Source: Paracoccus jeotgali
GTDB taxonomy: Bacteria > Pseudomonadota > Alphaproteobacteria > Rhodobacterales > Rhodobacteraceae
DNA: 64,000 nt
Assembly (NCBI RefSeq): GCF_002865605.1
Contig: NZ_CP025584.1
Coordinates: 1-64,000, forward strand
Reading direction: 5' to 3'
The position numbers and the translations under genes are program-made. The first letter of the stretch is position 1. Each line of letters starts with the position of its first letter. Shown here in pieces: positions 44,851 through 53,054 of the stretch. The notes beneath the pieces are model-generated. The model ran no database searches, was not told the origin of the DNA, and saw nothing but the letters and a program-made list of their open reading frames with translations.

Positions 44851-45340
44851 CGGTGTCTTGCCGATGTGATTGAGGTTGCGTTGCAGCGCCATCCGATCGA
44901 GCGATCCAATCGGTAGGCTTCCGAAGATTGAGATAAGACCGTGCAGCATCCGGTAAGTTTCCAAAGGCGACCCGTCGAACGATCTGTGAGCCATCGATCT
45001 TCGCCGGGTCGGGCACACCCCAGTGCGCCGTTATCGGCTGGCCGGGCCAGAACGGGCGTTCCTCAGCGGCGGCATTGTCGCAGCCCTTGAACACGCAATC
45101 CATCTGCGGGGCGTCGGGTCCGACAAACTCCGCCCCAGCTTTTGGACTCGTGCGAAGTCCGTGTCGTGGTTCAGGCCCTTGAGCCGATCGAGCGTAAAGG
45201 GGTTTGGCGCAGGCCCCGGTTTCGAGCCGGCAGAGAACGGCCTGAACTTGCCCATGCCTTCCCAGTTCATGATCGCTTCCGGGTGAGGTAGTCCGCGCCC
45301 TAGTTTCAGATGCCCCGGCTGTTCCTGGAGCGCATCCCAA
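44837..45340 (-). pseudogene. arsC: Arsenate reductase ArsC (low-molecular-weight phosphatase type), frameshifted
   Basis: Pieces in different - strand frames match thioredoxin-type ArsC: GKFRPFSAGSKPGPAPNPFT, LKGLNHDTDFARVQKLG, then EFVGPDAPQMDCVFKGCDNA, WPGQPITAHWGVPDPAKI and the C-terminal end LPIGSLDRMALQRNLNHIGK. The catalytic P-loop near the N-terminus (usually CTGNSARS) is not recognisable. The order arsC then ACR3 on one strand is a standard arsenic-resistance operon, here fully decayed. Confidence 0.75.
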
Positions 45341-45349
45341 GATCGGCCG

Positions 45350-46330
45350 TCATTTCCCCATCCAGCTCTGATCATACCAGTTCGTGACCTCTCCGGGCCA
45401 TTCCAGCGTCTGTCCACTCGCGTCCTTCAGGACCTCGCTCTCGAACAGAAAGCGCGCCATGGCGGCGAAACGCCCTGGATCGATTGCGCCGACCGGGGTG
45501 TCTCCGTCGCGCAGGTAATCTCCGTCGACGATGGCGCGCATCGAGCCATGGACCAGCTCCGGGTTCGGGAAATCACCGGCATGGATCAGGATCTCGGCGG
45601 CCTCCTGCGGATGATCGGCGGCCCAAGCATAGCCCTTTTGCGTGGCGTGCATGAACGCCGCCAGCAGGTCGGGCTGCTTCTCCAAATTTTCGGCGCGGGT
45701 GCCGATGTAACCGGTCTGCTGGTCGGGAATGCCGTAATCGGCGTATCGGAAGAACGACTGGTTCCGGCCGAGCATTTCGCTGTTGACGCCTTCCCAGGTC
45801 GCGACTTCGAGGGTAAAGTCGACGGCGCCGGTGGCAAGCGCCTCATAGGCGCCGGTGCCGAGTGTGACCGTGTCCCAGACGGGCTCGCCGCCATCATTGC
45901 GGATCATCGTGGCGATGAGCGCATCTTCCCAGGCGCTGCCAAAGCCGGCATAGGTCTTGCCTGACAGGTCGGCCGGCCGCGTGATACCCGCATTGTCCGA
46001 ATTATAGACCAACCTGCCCGCCTCGTGCTGCATCGTCGCCCACAGAACGACCAGATCCGCACCGCCGGCCTTCGCGGACATGAAACCGAGAGAGGTCATA
46101 TAGGCAAAATCCGCCTGCCCGGCCGCCAGAAGCGCGGCGGAATTGGTGTCGGAATAGGGCAGCAGCTCTACCGCAAGGTCTTCCTCGGCGTAAAAGCCCT
46201 GCTCTTGCGCCACCACGAGGCCGATATGATTGGTGTTCAGCATCCAGTCGAGGGCGACTGTCACGGGCGTCTCAGCCTGCGCACGAACTGGCAGGGTGAG
46301 GCTGGCGGCGAGAAGCAGGCAGCGGATCAT
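45350..46330 (-). CDS. thiY: Thiamine-precursor ABC transporter substrate-binding protein (NMT1/THI5-like)
   Basis: A 326-residue protein with signal peptide (CLLLAASLTLPVRAQAE). TVALDWMLNTNHIGLVVAQE is the NMT1/THI5-like start seen in pyrimidine-binding ThiY proteins, and GQADFAYMTSLGFMSAKAGG is the second conserved region. It should bind formyl-aminopyrimidine or HMP in the periplasm. Its start overlaps the ATPase stop (ATGA at 46330-46327). The upstream TPP riboswitch supports the assignment. Confidence 0.88.
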   Translation of the reverse strand: MIRCLLLAASLTLPVRAQAETPVTVALDWMLNTNHIGLVVAQEQGFYAEEDLAVELLPYSDTNSAALLAAGQADFAYMTSLGFMSAKAGGADLVVLWATMQHEAGRLVYNSDNAGITRPADLSGKTYAGFGSAWEDALIATMIRNDGGEPVWDTVTLGTGAYEALATGAVDFTLEVATWEGVNSEMLGRNQSFFRYADYGIPDQQTGYIGTRAENLEKQPDLLAAFMHATQKGYAWAADHPQEAAEILIHAGDFPNPELVHGSMRAIVDGDYLRDGDTPVGAIDPGRFAAMARFLFESEVLKDASGQTLEWPGEVTNWYDQSWMGK

Positions 46331-47070
46331 GAGAGTGTCTCCTGTAAGAGCAGTTGTTTCAAGGTGTCGCGCAGACCGGCCAAGGCGGTCTCGGTCCGCG
46401 CCGGGCGTCGGATGGGGACGGCAATGTCGGCAATGACCCGACCGGGTCGCATCCCCATTACCAGGATCCGATCCGCCAGGCTTGTCGCCTCGTGCAGATC
46501 ATGGGTCACCAGCAGCACGCCCCGCGGATGCTCTGCTAGCCGCGCCACCAGCCAGTCCTGCATCCGCAGGCGGGTCACCGCGTCGAGCGCCGAGAACGGC
46601 TCGTCAACCAGCAGAAACCGTCCCGGCTGGACCATCGTGCGCAGAAAGGCTGCCCGTTGCCGCATGCCGCCGGAAAGCTCTGCCGGAAACTGTTTTTCCG
46701 TCCCTGACAGCCCGAAGGCGGCGAACAGAGGCGCGACCCGCTCGTGCGCCGTTCGCGCAGAGAGGCCAGCCACGCGCAGTCCCAAAGCTGCATTCTCCGC
46801 GATCGTCAGCCATGGAAAGAGCGCGTCGTTTTGCGGCTGATAGATAATGGCCGGATGTGGCGGAGAGATTGGCTCGCCATCCAGCATGGCGGCGCCCTGC
46901 GCGTCCAGCCCTTGCGGCAGGATCCCGGCCAACCATTTCAGGACCGAACTCTTGCCGCAGCCGGACGGGCCGATCAGAGCCGTGATCCCCTGCCCCGGCA
47001 AATGAAGCGCCAGTTCCGTGACGATGTCGCGGCTGGGACTGCGGATGGCCAGGCCGCGGATCTCAAGCAT
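46327..47070 (-). CDS. thiZ: Thiamine-precursor ABC transporter ATP-binding protein
   Basis: A 247-residue ATPase: Walker [18 protein letters not shown]-loop IIYQPQNDALFPWLTIAEN, signature LSGGMRQRAAFLR, Walker B FLLVDEPFSALD, and H-loop VTHDLHEA. It overlaps the permease gene by 8 bp. It energises ThiX for uptake of the pyrimidine precursor captured by ThiY. Confidence 0.88.
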   Translation of the reverse strand: MLEIRGLAIRSPSRDIVTELALHLPGQGITALIGPSGCGKSSVLKWLAGILPQGLDAQGAAMLDGEPISPPHPAIIYQPQNDALFPWLTIAENAALGLRVAGLSARTAHERVAPLFAAFGLSGTEKQFPAELSGGMRQRAAFLRTMVQPGRFLLVDEPFSALDAVTRLRMQDWLVARLAEHPRGVLLVTHDLHEATSLADRILVMGMRPGRVIADIAVPIRRPARTETALAGLRDTLKQLLLQETLS

Positions 47071-47815
47071 GATCCATCTGCGCCCCCCGGACGGTCAGCC
47101 GGTCGATCACCCAGATCACACCCAGCAGCATCAGCGTCAGTGCCGCCGAGACAAGAACCGCCGCGAGCACGAGGTCGGCGCGGAAATTGTTTTTCGCAGC
47201 GAGAATATAGATCCCGAGGCCCCGACGCGCGCCGGCGTACTCGGCGAAGATCGTTGCCACAATCGCATAGGTCGCCGAGATCCGCAGCCCGGCCAGAAAG
47301 GCCGACCTTGCCGATGGCAGCGTGGCCCTAAAAAATATGCCCCACCGCTTCGCCCCCATGGCCGCCAGAAGGTCGCGAAACTCGGACGGTGTCTGGCGAT
47401 AACCTGACAGCAGGCTGAGCAGCATGGGAAAGAAGGTCACCAGGATCACCAGCAGGATCTTGGGCAGATGCCCGAACCCGAACCACAGGATCATCAGGGG
47501 CGCCAATGCGACCAGCGGCACCGTCTGGCTGACCACGAACAGGGGCATGAGGCCGCGCTCTGCGAACGGCGCGACATGCAGCGCGACAGAGGTCGCAAAG
47601 GCGAAGCCGACAGATAAGGCGAAGCCGATCACGGCGACGCTGATGGTGGAGCGGGCATGACCTGTGATCTCGTTGCGGTTCAGCAGCAGCGCGCGAAGCA
47701 CGCTCGATGGCGCGGGCAGGATCAGGGCCGAGACGCCGGAGAAGCGGCTATAGACCTCCCAGACAGCCAGCAGGCAGAGGGCAACCATCAGTGAGGGCAG
47801 GACACGCGCCAGCAT
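47063..47815 (-). CDS. thiX: Thiamine-precursor ABC transporter permease
   Basis: A 250-residue inner-membrane protein of the BPD_transp_1 type with six hydrophobic segments and the coupling loop FRDLLAAMGAKRWGIFFRAT followed by LPSARSAFLAGLRISATYA. It lies 15 bp after the ykoF-like gene and overlaps thiZ. The pattern is shared with taurine/nitrate-type permeases; the thiamine role rests on operon context. Confidence 0.87.
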   Translation of the reverse strand: MLARVLPSLMVALCLLAVWEVYSRFSGVSALILPAPSSVLRALLLNRNEITGHARSTISVAVIGFALSVGFAFATSVALHVAPFAERGLMPLFVVSQTVPLVALAPLMILWFGFGHLPKILLVILVTFFPMLLSLLSGYRQTPSEFRDLLAAMGAKRWGIFFRATLPSARSAFLAGLRISATYAIVATIFAEYAGARRGLGIYILAAKNNFRADLVLAAVLVSAALTLMLLGVIWVIDRLTVRGAQMDHA

Positions 47816-47830
47816 CGGATGAAACCCCGG

Positions 47831-48442
47831 TCAGCGCAGGGTCGGGCTGTTGGCCGAGGCTGTCAGATCGATGGTCACATGCCCTTCCGCCGGTCCGAAC
47901 CGCAGGAAAGCCTGCCTCACCGCTTCAAAAACCGCCCCCGCATCGCCGCGGAGGCGTGTGCAGAAATTCTTGGACCGTAAGAAGGTCCCACTCGCTTTCA
48001 GGAAGTCGATGCAGCCGTAGATTTCGTCCATGTGCCGATCCCGCCCCAGCACATAGAGCGAGAACTGCACATCGATCTCGACCCCCAGAACCGGCGCCGC
48101 CTGCACCGCCTCTGTGGCGAGCGTCTGGCGCTCGGCGAGCGTCTGATCCTGCGCCTGCGAAAGGGTTTCGCAACGGCAGGACGGGTCATCGGGTTCACCG
48201 GGACAGCCGCGAGAGAGGGTGACGTGCATGGTCACATGGGGCGGCTGCTGCGCGGCCCGGGCAAAAAGATCGCGCAGCGCATCGAAGAGCGGCGCGGACG
48301 CGCCAACGAACAGGGTAGACATGTCGTCCGTCTCGATACGCAAGCGGTCGCGATAAGGATCGAGCGCTTTCAGGCCCGAAAGGATGACCTGCTCGAAATC
48401 CGAGGTCATTGGGTAAAGCGACACCTGGGCGCCAATAAACAT
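47831..48442 (-). CDS. ykoF: YkoF-like thiamine/HMP-binding protein
   Basis: A 203-residue protein made of two similar ACT-like halves: VSLYPMTSDFEQVILSGLKA near the N-terminus and VQFSLYVLGRDRHMDEIYGC in the second half, each a YPM/YxLG-type repeat as in Bacillus YkoF, which binds thiamine. It has no signal peptide, so it would act in the cytoplasm. It is the first gene after the TPP riboswitch and is followed directly by thiXZY, so it probably assists precursor uptake. Confidence 0.82.
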   Translation of the reverse strand: MFIGAQVSLYPMTSDFEQVILSGLKALDPYRDRLRIETDDMSTLFVGASAPLFDALRDLFARAAQQPPHVTMHVTLSRGCPGEPDDPSCRCETLSQAQDQTLAERQTLATEAVQAAPVLGVEIDVQFSLYVLGRDRHMDEIYGCIDFLKASGTFLRSKNFCTRLRGDAGAVFEAVRQAFLRFGPAEGHVTIDLTASANSPTLR

Positions 48443-48452
48443 GTCTCTCTCG

Positions 48453-48530
48453 CTCCGCCGGCATTACCCGGATCAGCTAAAGGGTTCACGCGTGCCGCGT
48501 ATCTCAGCCCCGCTGATGGAGCACCCCTGA
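48453..48530 (-). ncRNA. TPP riboswitch (THI box)
   Basis: Read on the - strand: AGGGGTGCT, then GGGGCTGAGATACGCGGC, ACCCTTTAGCTGATCCGG and GTAATGCCGGCGGAG. GGGGCTGAGA, ACCC...GAUCCGG and AUGCCGGCG are the conserved cores that fold around thiamine pyrophosphate. It ends 10 bases before the ykoF ATG, so TPP binding most likely hides the ribosome-binding site and stops translation. Confidence 0.95.
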
Positions 48531-48619
48531 TGTGTCTGGCGGTCAGTCTAGGCCACCCTGTTTCTTCGCCGGCGAAGCTAGGACGGCGTGCCGAGCCTGT
48601 CAAGTGGCCGACTTTTGCG

Positions 48620-49021
48620 CTACTCCAGCTCCGCAACGCGTTGCTGCAGCTCATCCAGAAGCGCCATGATATCGGTCTCAATGGCAGCGTCGTACAACTC
48701 CGAGGCGCAATTGACCTGACCGGCAAAGACGCCACGATCCAGCACCGCCTGCGGATGGCGTTCGCGCAGGGTCCGGTGAGTTTCCTTCTCCAGTTGGATC
48801 GCATCGCGCCCTGTCGGGATTGCGATGCTGCGGATCAGCATCGCGTATTGGTCCTGTTCGGTGGTCAGTTGGTGACGCAGGCGCGAGTCCGGGTCTCGCG
48901 AGAAGCCGACCTTGATGGCCTCGCGGCCGTCCTTCAGCACAAAGAGCATCGCGTAGATGTAGCTTTGGTCCCTCGTCCAGCCCTCACTGCAGCCGCCGCA
49001 GGTGAAACGGCCGGTTGCCAT
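48620..49021 (-). CDS. GIY-YIG/T5orf172-like small protein
   Basis: A 133-residue protein. YIYAMLFVLKDGREAIKVGF, then SRDPDSRLRHQL matches the beta-hairpin and following helix of T5orf172/Mug113-type GIY-YIG nuclease domains (Y-x-n-V-G-x-S/T-x-D/n-x-R). EKETHRTLRERHP may provide the later helix with a glutamate. An N-terminal CGGC pair could bind metal, but no second pair is seen. No target or partner gene is nearby. Catalytic competence is unclear. Confidence 0.6.
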   Translation of the reverse strand: MATGRFTCGGCSEGWTRDQSYIYAMLFVLKDGREAIKVGFSRDPDSRLRHQLTTEQDQYAMLIRSIAIPTGRDAIQLEKETHRTLRERHPQAVLDRGVFAGQVNCASELYDAAIETDIMALLDELQQRVAELE

Positions 49022-49051
49022 GTTACCGACGCTGATCCGTTGAAGGTGGCC

Positions 49052-49264
49052 TCAGTCGTGACGATAGAGGCGGTAGCCTCGGTCGCCCTCCGGATCCTCG
49101 CCCAGAAGATCCCAGTCCCGCGCCCGGGCCTCGGCCTTCAGCGCGGCATAGCGATAGGCCTTGGCCGGCGCGTCGGTGACGCCTCGGTCGGCAGGGATGC
49201 GGGCAGCGTTGGTCAGCTGCTCGTCGATGAAGGCGTCGCGGGCGCTTTGCAGGCTGTCATCCAT
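49052..49264 (-). CDS. Small hypothetical protein
   Basis: A 70-residue, highly charged protein (QSARDAFIDEQLTNAARIPA, then AKAYRYAALKAEARARD, end RGYRLYRHD). Mostly helical by composition, no signal peptide or cysteines. It lies 30 bp upstream of the GIY-YIG-like gene on the same strand and may be co-transcribed with it. I do not recognise the family. Confidence 0.5.
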   Translation of the reverse strand: MDDSLQSARDAFIDEQLTNAARIPADRGVTDAPAKAYRYAALKAEARARDWDLLGEDPEGDRGYRLYRHD

Positions 49265-49373
49265 ACTGTCATTGAGTCAGGCGCGTCGCTTGCCGGGAAA
49301 GGTTTCGGCCAAGGTAAGTTGCTCCCGAAGCGTCTTGAGGTGAGAGTTCAGGACACGGTTCAGGGAGAGCGCG

Positions 49374-50063
49374 ATGAAACGAACCCGCTGCTTGATCGTC
49401 GTGCTGCTGGCAGGACTGCTGACTGTCACCCCGGCCCTCGGCGAACCCATTCCGTTTCCCGCCACTATTGGTGCTCCGTATACCGGGCGCATGACGGTTG
49501 AGGCCTTTCCGGTGGACGGCGGCGATCGCATGCACCGGGCGTGGGGTGACGCCGAGGTGCGGTTTTCCGCCGCGGGCGATGACCGGGTCCTGTTCAGCAC
49601 CACGGCGGCGCTCGCTGACGGCGGGAGCCTCGATCTGAGCGTAACCGTTGTGCCGGATGGCGATGGCGTGTGGCGCAGCCTGTCGCATACCGGCCCGACC
49701 GAGATCACTGCGGCGGGCCGGGTTCTCTCCCTGACCGAAATGGAGGGTTTCCACATGGTCCTGACGGGCCAGATCGGGCCTGAAAACGGCAAGCTCACCC
49801 TTCGCCGCATTCCCACGGAGAACGCCGGGTCCGCGCCGGATGCCGAGATGCTGACGGTGTTCCTGTTCGACGTCAGCCTTCCTCCGCCCGGGCCTGTGTC
49901 CGATCCCGAAAAGGACGATGGCCGCGAGCCGCCCTCAGCGGCCGAGGGTCGCGGCGCATGCGAGCGGATCGAGTGGCGCCTCGTCAATCGCTGGACATGG
50001 GGAGGCGGCATGAGCCTGAGCCGCGAGCCGCAATGTGTGTCGCGAAAGAGCACCGGAGATTGA
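49374..50063 (+). CDS. Secreted protein of unknown function (229 aa)
   Basis: The signal peptide is clear: MKRTRCLIVVLLAGLLTVTPALG, cut near residue 23. The mature part (IPFPATIGAPYTGRMTVEAF onward) looks beta-rich; the last 60 residues are charged and proline-rich and include two cysteines. It is the first of five + strand genes for exported proteins ahead of an ECF sigma gene. A 62-bp gap precedes the next gene. Function unknown. Confidence 0.65.
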   Translation: MKRTRCLIVVLLAGLLTVTPALGEPIPFPATIGAPYTGRMTVEAFPVDGGDRMHRAWGDAEVRFSAAGDDRVLFSTTAALADGGSLDLSVTVVPDGDGVWRSLSHTGPTEITAAGRVLSLTEMEGFHMVLTGQIGPENGKLTLRRIPTENAGSAPDAEMLTVFLFDVSLPPPGPVSDPEKDDGREPPSAAEGRGACERIEWRLVNRWTWGGGMSLSREPQCVSRKSTGD

Positions 50064-50124
50064 ACATCGCCAAGCTTCTGTGCTCTCGTGGCGTCACACG
50101 GGCAAAGAGGACGGAGATCGCCTG

Positions 50125-50646
50125 ATGAAACGCCTGCTTTTCCCGCTGCTGCTCTGCTGCGCCTCGCTGCTCCCTGGCCACGCACAGGCGGCGGGAAACC
50201 TCGACGGCATGCCCTCGGCTCAGATCGCCGAGCAGGCGGAGTCGCTGCACCCTTCTGCCCTCTATGTCCTCGCCGCCCGACTGCTGGGAGAGGGCAAGGG
50301 GCAGGAGGCGGCAAACTGGATGTATGCGGGACAGATCCGCTATCGCTTCATGCTGGCGGCACCCGGCGCGGCGGCGAACGACCGCGTCCTTTTCTCGGCG
50401 CTGACCGAACAGGTCGGCCGGCCCGTCAACGAATACATCGCCGGCGACCCTGACGAGTGGATCGCGGCGATGGAGTGGGCGCTGGCCTGGGATGAAGCCC
50501 ATGCGAACGGCGTTACGTCCAAGGCCGCCCATTCCGCAGAGCTGGCCAAGGTGCGGCAGGGGCTGATCGACCTCATCGCGGAGGTCGATTCCCGCCGCGA
50601 GGAACTCCGCCGGCACCGCATCGACAACGGACTGGAAAACCGCTGA
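50125..50646 (+). CDS. Secreted helical protein of unknown function (173 aa)
   Basis: The start at 50125 follows ACGGAGATCG. The signal peptide FPLLLCCASLLPGHAQA is cut near residue 22. The mature protein is helix-rich with short repeats like ALYVLAARLLGEGKGQEAAN and WMYAGQIRYRFMLAAPG, giving it a TPR/Sel1-like feel, but no repeat is regular enough to name. It ends in a charged coil (DSRREELRRHRIDNGLENR). Part of a run of exported proteins. Confidence 0.7.
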   Translation: MKRLLFPLLLCCASLLPGHAQAAGNLDGMPSAQIAEQAESLHPSALYVLAARLLGEGKGQEAANWMYAGQIRYRFMLAAPGAAANDRVLFSALTEQVGRPVNEYIAGDPDEWIAAMEWALAWDEAHANGVTSKAAHSAELAKVRQGLIDLIAEVDSRREELRRHRIDNGLENR

Positions 50647-50668
50647 GCGACCATTGAAGGAGCTGCCC

Positions 50669-51259
50669 ATGACGACCTTGACCCGCCTTGCCGCCGTTCT
50701 GGCCGCTACCCTCTGGCTCGCGCCGGTGCAGGCGCAGACCACGGATCATCTGGGCCTGCCCGGTCCGATCACCCTGGCGGGCGACAGCTTCGCGCTCGCC
50801 TGGTCCTCGCGCACGGCTGACAACTACATCAAGCAGGAATACCTGCCGGCCGGCGAGACCCCGGACAACTACAGCCGCATGGTCTCGGTCGAGACCGTCA
50901 CCGGCGGCGTCGGGGTGATGGACGCGGTGCGGGCGCAGACCGAAACTCTCACCCGCCGCAAGGCAACCGACCCGCTGGTCAACATGGAGGTGATCCAGAA
51001 CGAGGCGACAGGCGAGGCGCTGCTGGACTTCATCGTCAGCAGCAGGAACGAGGCCGGCGAATATGTCGTGGAGTGGAACGTCTATCGCTATGCGCCGCTG
51101 GCGGTAGGCGAGCGCGGTGCCGGCGTGATGCTATTTGGCATCAGCCACCGCGCCTCTGGCAACGACGCGGCCAAGACGTTCCTGCAAGAACTTCCCGTGC
51201 TGCGCCCGACCCGGATCAAGGCACTGGCAGCCGCGCCGCTGCCAGAACTCGGCGGCTGA
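50669..51259 (+). CDS. Secreted protein of unknown function (196 aa)
   Basis: The ATG at 50669 has a GAAGGAG site. The signal peptide is LAAVLAATLWLAPVQAQ. The mature part has alternating beta-like segments (AGDSFALAWSSRTADNYIKQ, EALLDFIVSSRNEAGEYVVE) and no cysteines. It ends 2 bp before the next gene, so the two are translated together. I do not recognise the family. Confidence 0.7.
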   Translation: MTTLTRLAAVLAATLWLAPVQAQTTDHLGLPGPITLAGDSFALAWSSRTADNYIKQEYLPAGETPDNYSRMVSVETVTGGVGVMDAVRAQTETLTRRKATDPLVNMEVIQNEATGEALLDFIVSSRNEAGEYVVEWNVYRYAPLAVGERGAGVMLFGISHRASGNDAAKTFLQELPVLRPTRIKALAAAPLPELGG

Positions 51260-51261
51260 CG

Positions 51262-51795
51262 ATGCGCGCCGCCCTTGCGGCCGTGATCTTGACGGCGTCG
51301 CCCGCGCTGGCGCTTGACGACGTGCCGCGCGGTCTCGCCTCGGTCGTGGCAGCAAGGCAGGCGCCTGCACTGCTCGCAATCGGCAGCATCGTTCCGCCCT
51401 ATCCCGACGGCCTCACCAGCCTTGGCGGCGCCTGCGTGGGACCGGCGGGCAGCGCCACGGAATGCGCGGTGGGGATCGGCACGCTCGAGCCGGCAGCCGG
51501 CGGCGCGCCGGTCGGCATCTATGCGGGACGGCAGGCCAGCGACGACGAGACGGGGCGGCCGCTCTGGATCGTGACCGCTGTCATCGCGGTCCCCACCATC
51601 CCCGAGGATCGTTTCCTGAACTACAGCACCTGTCGCACCGAGCGTGCGGGCCTGCACCCCATCGCCGTGATGCGCAGTGGCAGCGGCGAGATCACGCCTG
51701 AGAGCGGCGCCTGGACCGCCGCGCTGGACCGGGACAGCGGGCGCTTCGTCGAGATCGCACCGGCTGCGGTGACATGCGAAAATTTTCTGCCATGA
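51262..51795 (+). CDS. Secreted cysteine-containing protein of unknown function (177 aa)
   Basis: It starts two bases after the previous stop. The signal peptide is MRAALAAVILTASPALA. The mature part has four cysteines (GGACVGPAG, TECAVGIG, NYSTCRTER, TCENFLP), which could form two disulphides in the periplasm. It lies 19 bp before the next gene. Function unknown. Confidence 0.7.
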   Translation: MRAALAAVILTASPALALDDVPRGLASVVAARQAPALLAIGSIVPPYPDGLTSLGGACVGPAGSATECAVGIGTLEPAAGGAPVGIYAGRQASDDETGRPLWIVTAVIAVPTIPEDRFLNYSTCRTERAGLHPIAVMRSGSGEITPESGAWTAALDRDSGRFVEIAPAAVTCENFLP

Positions 51796-51814
51796 AAGCT
51801 CTGGAGGAAGACCG

Positions 51815-52198
51815 ATGAGAGAACTGCCTATTGCCGTGGTCCTGCTGGCCGCCGCGACCGTCGCCGCGCCCGCGACGGCGCAGGATTACCTCGGTATCCA
51901 CCTCGACACGATGCTGGAACACAACCTGCGCCAGCATCAGCAACAGCACGCCGACGATGGCCCCGACGCCAAACAGCCCGCGAGCAGGTCGAGCACCATA
52001 TCGCCTGCTGCAGAGGCCCGTGCCCGCGCCGAGGGCGCCCGGATCATGGAGCAGCACCGGCGCGAGCTTGAACCCCGCTACCGCATGCGCGTCGAGCGCG
52101 ACGGGAAAGCGGAGGCGGACGCTTGGCTTGCCAGAGAGTCGCGACGGCTGGGGATAGAGACGGGACGACAGATGCGGGCAAAATACTTGGGGCAATAG
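51815..52198 (+). CDS. Secreted small charged protein of unknown function (127 aa)
   Basis: The signal peptide ELPIAVVLLAAATVAAPATA is cut near residue 22. The mature region starts QDYLGIHLDTMLEHNLRQHQ, with a Gln/His-rich stretch, followed by a long charged helix (ARAEGARIMEQHRRELEPRY). A GGAGGAAG site precedes the ATG. It ends the + strand run. The convergent - strand genes begin 120 bp further on; between them only low-complexity intergenic sequence is seen. Confidence 0.62.
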   Translation: MRELPIAVVLLAAATVAAPATAQDYLGIHLDTMLEHNLRQHQQQHADDGPDAKQPASRSSTISPAAEARARAEGARIMEQHRRELEPRYRMRVERDGKAEADAWLARESRRLGIETGRQMRAKYLGQ

Positions 52199-52317
52199 TC
52201 CCTCGCCGCGCCGCACAGAGTGATTGACAACAGGAGGCGCGGTGCGGGGATACCCCGTGACACAGCCGGGGCCTTGTCCTTCCGTGCAAGGAACCACAGA
52301 CCTTAACTGCCGGGCCC

Positions 52318-52607
52318 TCATTTAGCCGCAAGTCTGAAGCCTTTCCACTGACCAGCCCTGCTGTCCCCCGGCAGCACAGGGGCGGCGAGCGCGGCCGGAA
52401 TATTCTTAGCCGATGCCATCAGCGGGTAGTCGGCCCGAAGCGTCGCTCTCCACCGTGTCCTCTTCACCACCAGATCGTGCAAGATAAAGCCCGCAAGACA
52501 GCCGCTATCGCCAGCCATCCATCCTACCAGCCGCCAGCGCCGGAAAGGGCCAGTGCCGCGCTCCCAGCCGCCAGCAGCAGCGCGGCCAGCAGCAGCGCGC
52601 GCCTCAT
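52318..52607 (-). pseudogene. Possible small exported protein, frameshifted or prematurely stopped
   Basis: The ATG at 52607 overlaps the stop of the upstream gene as ATGA, a strong hint of real translation. It encodes a hydrophobic start (MRRALLLAALLLAAGSAALA) and then hits a TAG at 52524-52526 after 27 residues. In the next frame the sequence continues to 52318 (DSGCLAGFILHDLVVKRTRW onward) without further stops. Either a one-base frameshift has split a ~95-residue gene or only a short peptide is made. Confidence 0.4.
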
Positions 52608-52990
52608 TGCGCGGGTCGCCGGGGAAACCAGTGGTGACATTCCCCTGCGATACGCACGACGGCAAGCGTCTCGCCCTCGAAATGACCCTCGGCCACTACG
52701 CAGCCATCGTTCGCGAAGGCTTCCTCGATCCGCGCGCGGTCGGCCTCGTCGGCTGTCAGCGGTGGGGCTTCGGTCATGTCATGGCGGGACAGCGGGCGGT
52801 CGCGGGTGCCGTCAGGGTCGATGCGGAAGACGCCGCGCCAAGGGCAAGGCAGGCGGACGCAGTCGATGCCGGTCGAACCGAGGCCCCAGAACTGCTCGCC
52901 TTTGGCCGGGACCGGCAGCGCCTCGGCATCGAGGGCCTGCGCGGCCGTGGCGGTGAGGATCAGCGCGGCGGCCAAAATGCTGCGGAACAT
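52604..52990 (-). CDS. Exported protein of unknown function (128 aa)
   Basis: The start at 52990 gives MFRSILAAALILTATAAQAL, a signal peptide. The mature part carries four cysteines (IDCVRLPCPWRG, NDGCVVAEG, GECHHWFPR). It lies 64 bp downstream of the putative anti-sigma gene on the same strand and overlaps the next small frame by four bases. I do not recognise the family; the pattern (secreted, Cys-rich, ~130 aa) resembles the neighbouring + strand products. Confidence 0.65.
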   Translation of the reverse strand: MFRSILAAALILTATAAQALDAEALPVPAKGEQFWGLGSTGIDCVRLPCPWRGVFRIDPDGTRDRPLSRHDMTEAPPLTADEADRARIEEAFANDGCVVAEGHFEGETLAVVRIAGECHHWFPRRPAQ

Positions 52991-53054
52991 GGCGGCTCCT
53001 TTGCCGAAGGGTCGGTCCTCCATGAAACGCCCGCCGAGGCGCAGACCTTGGCGA

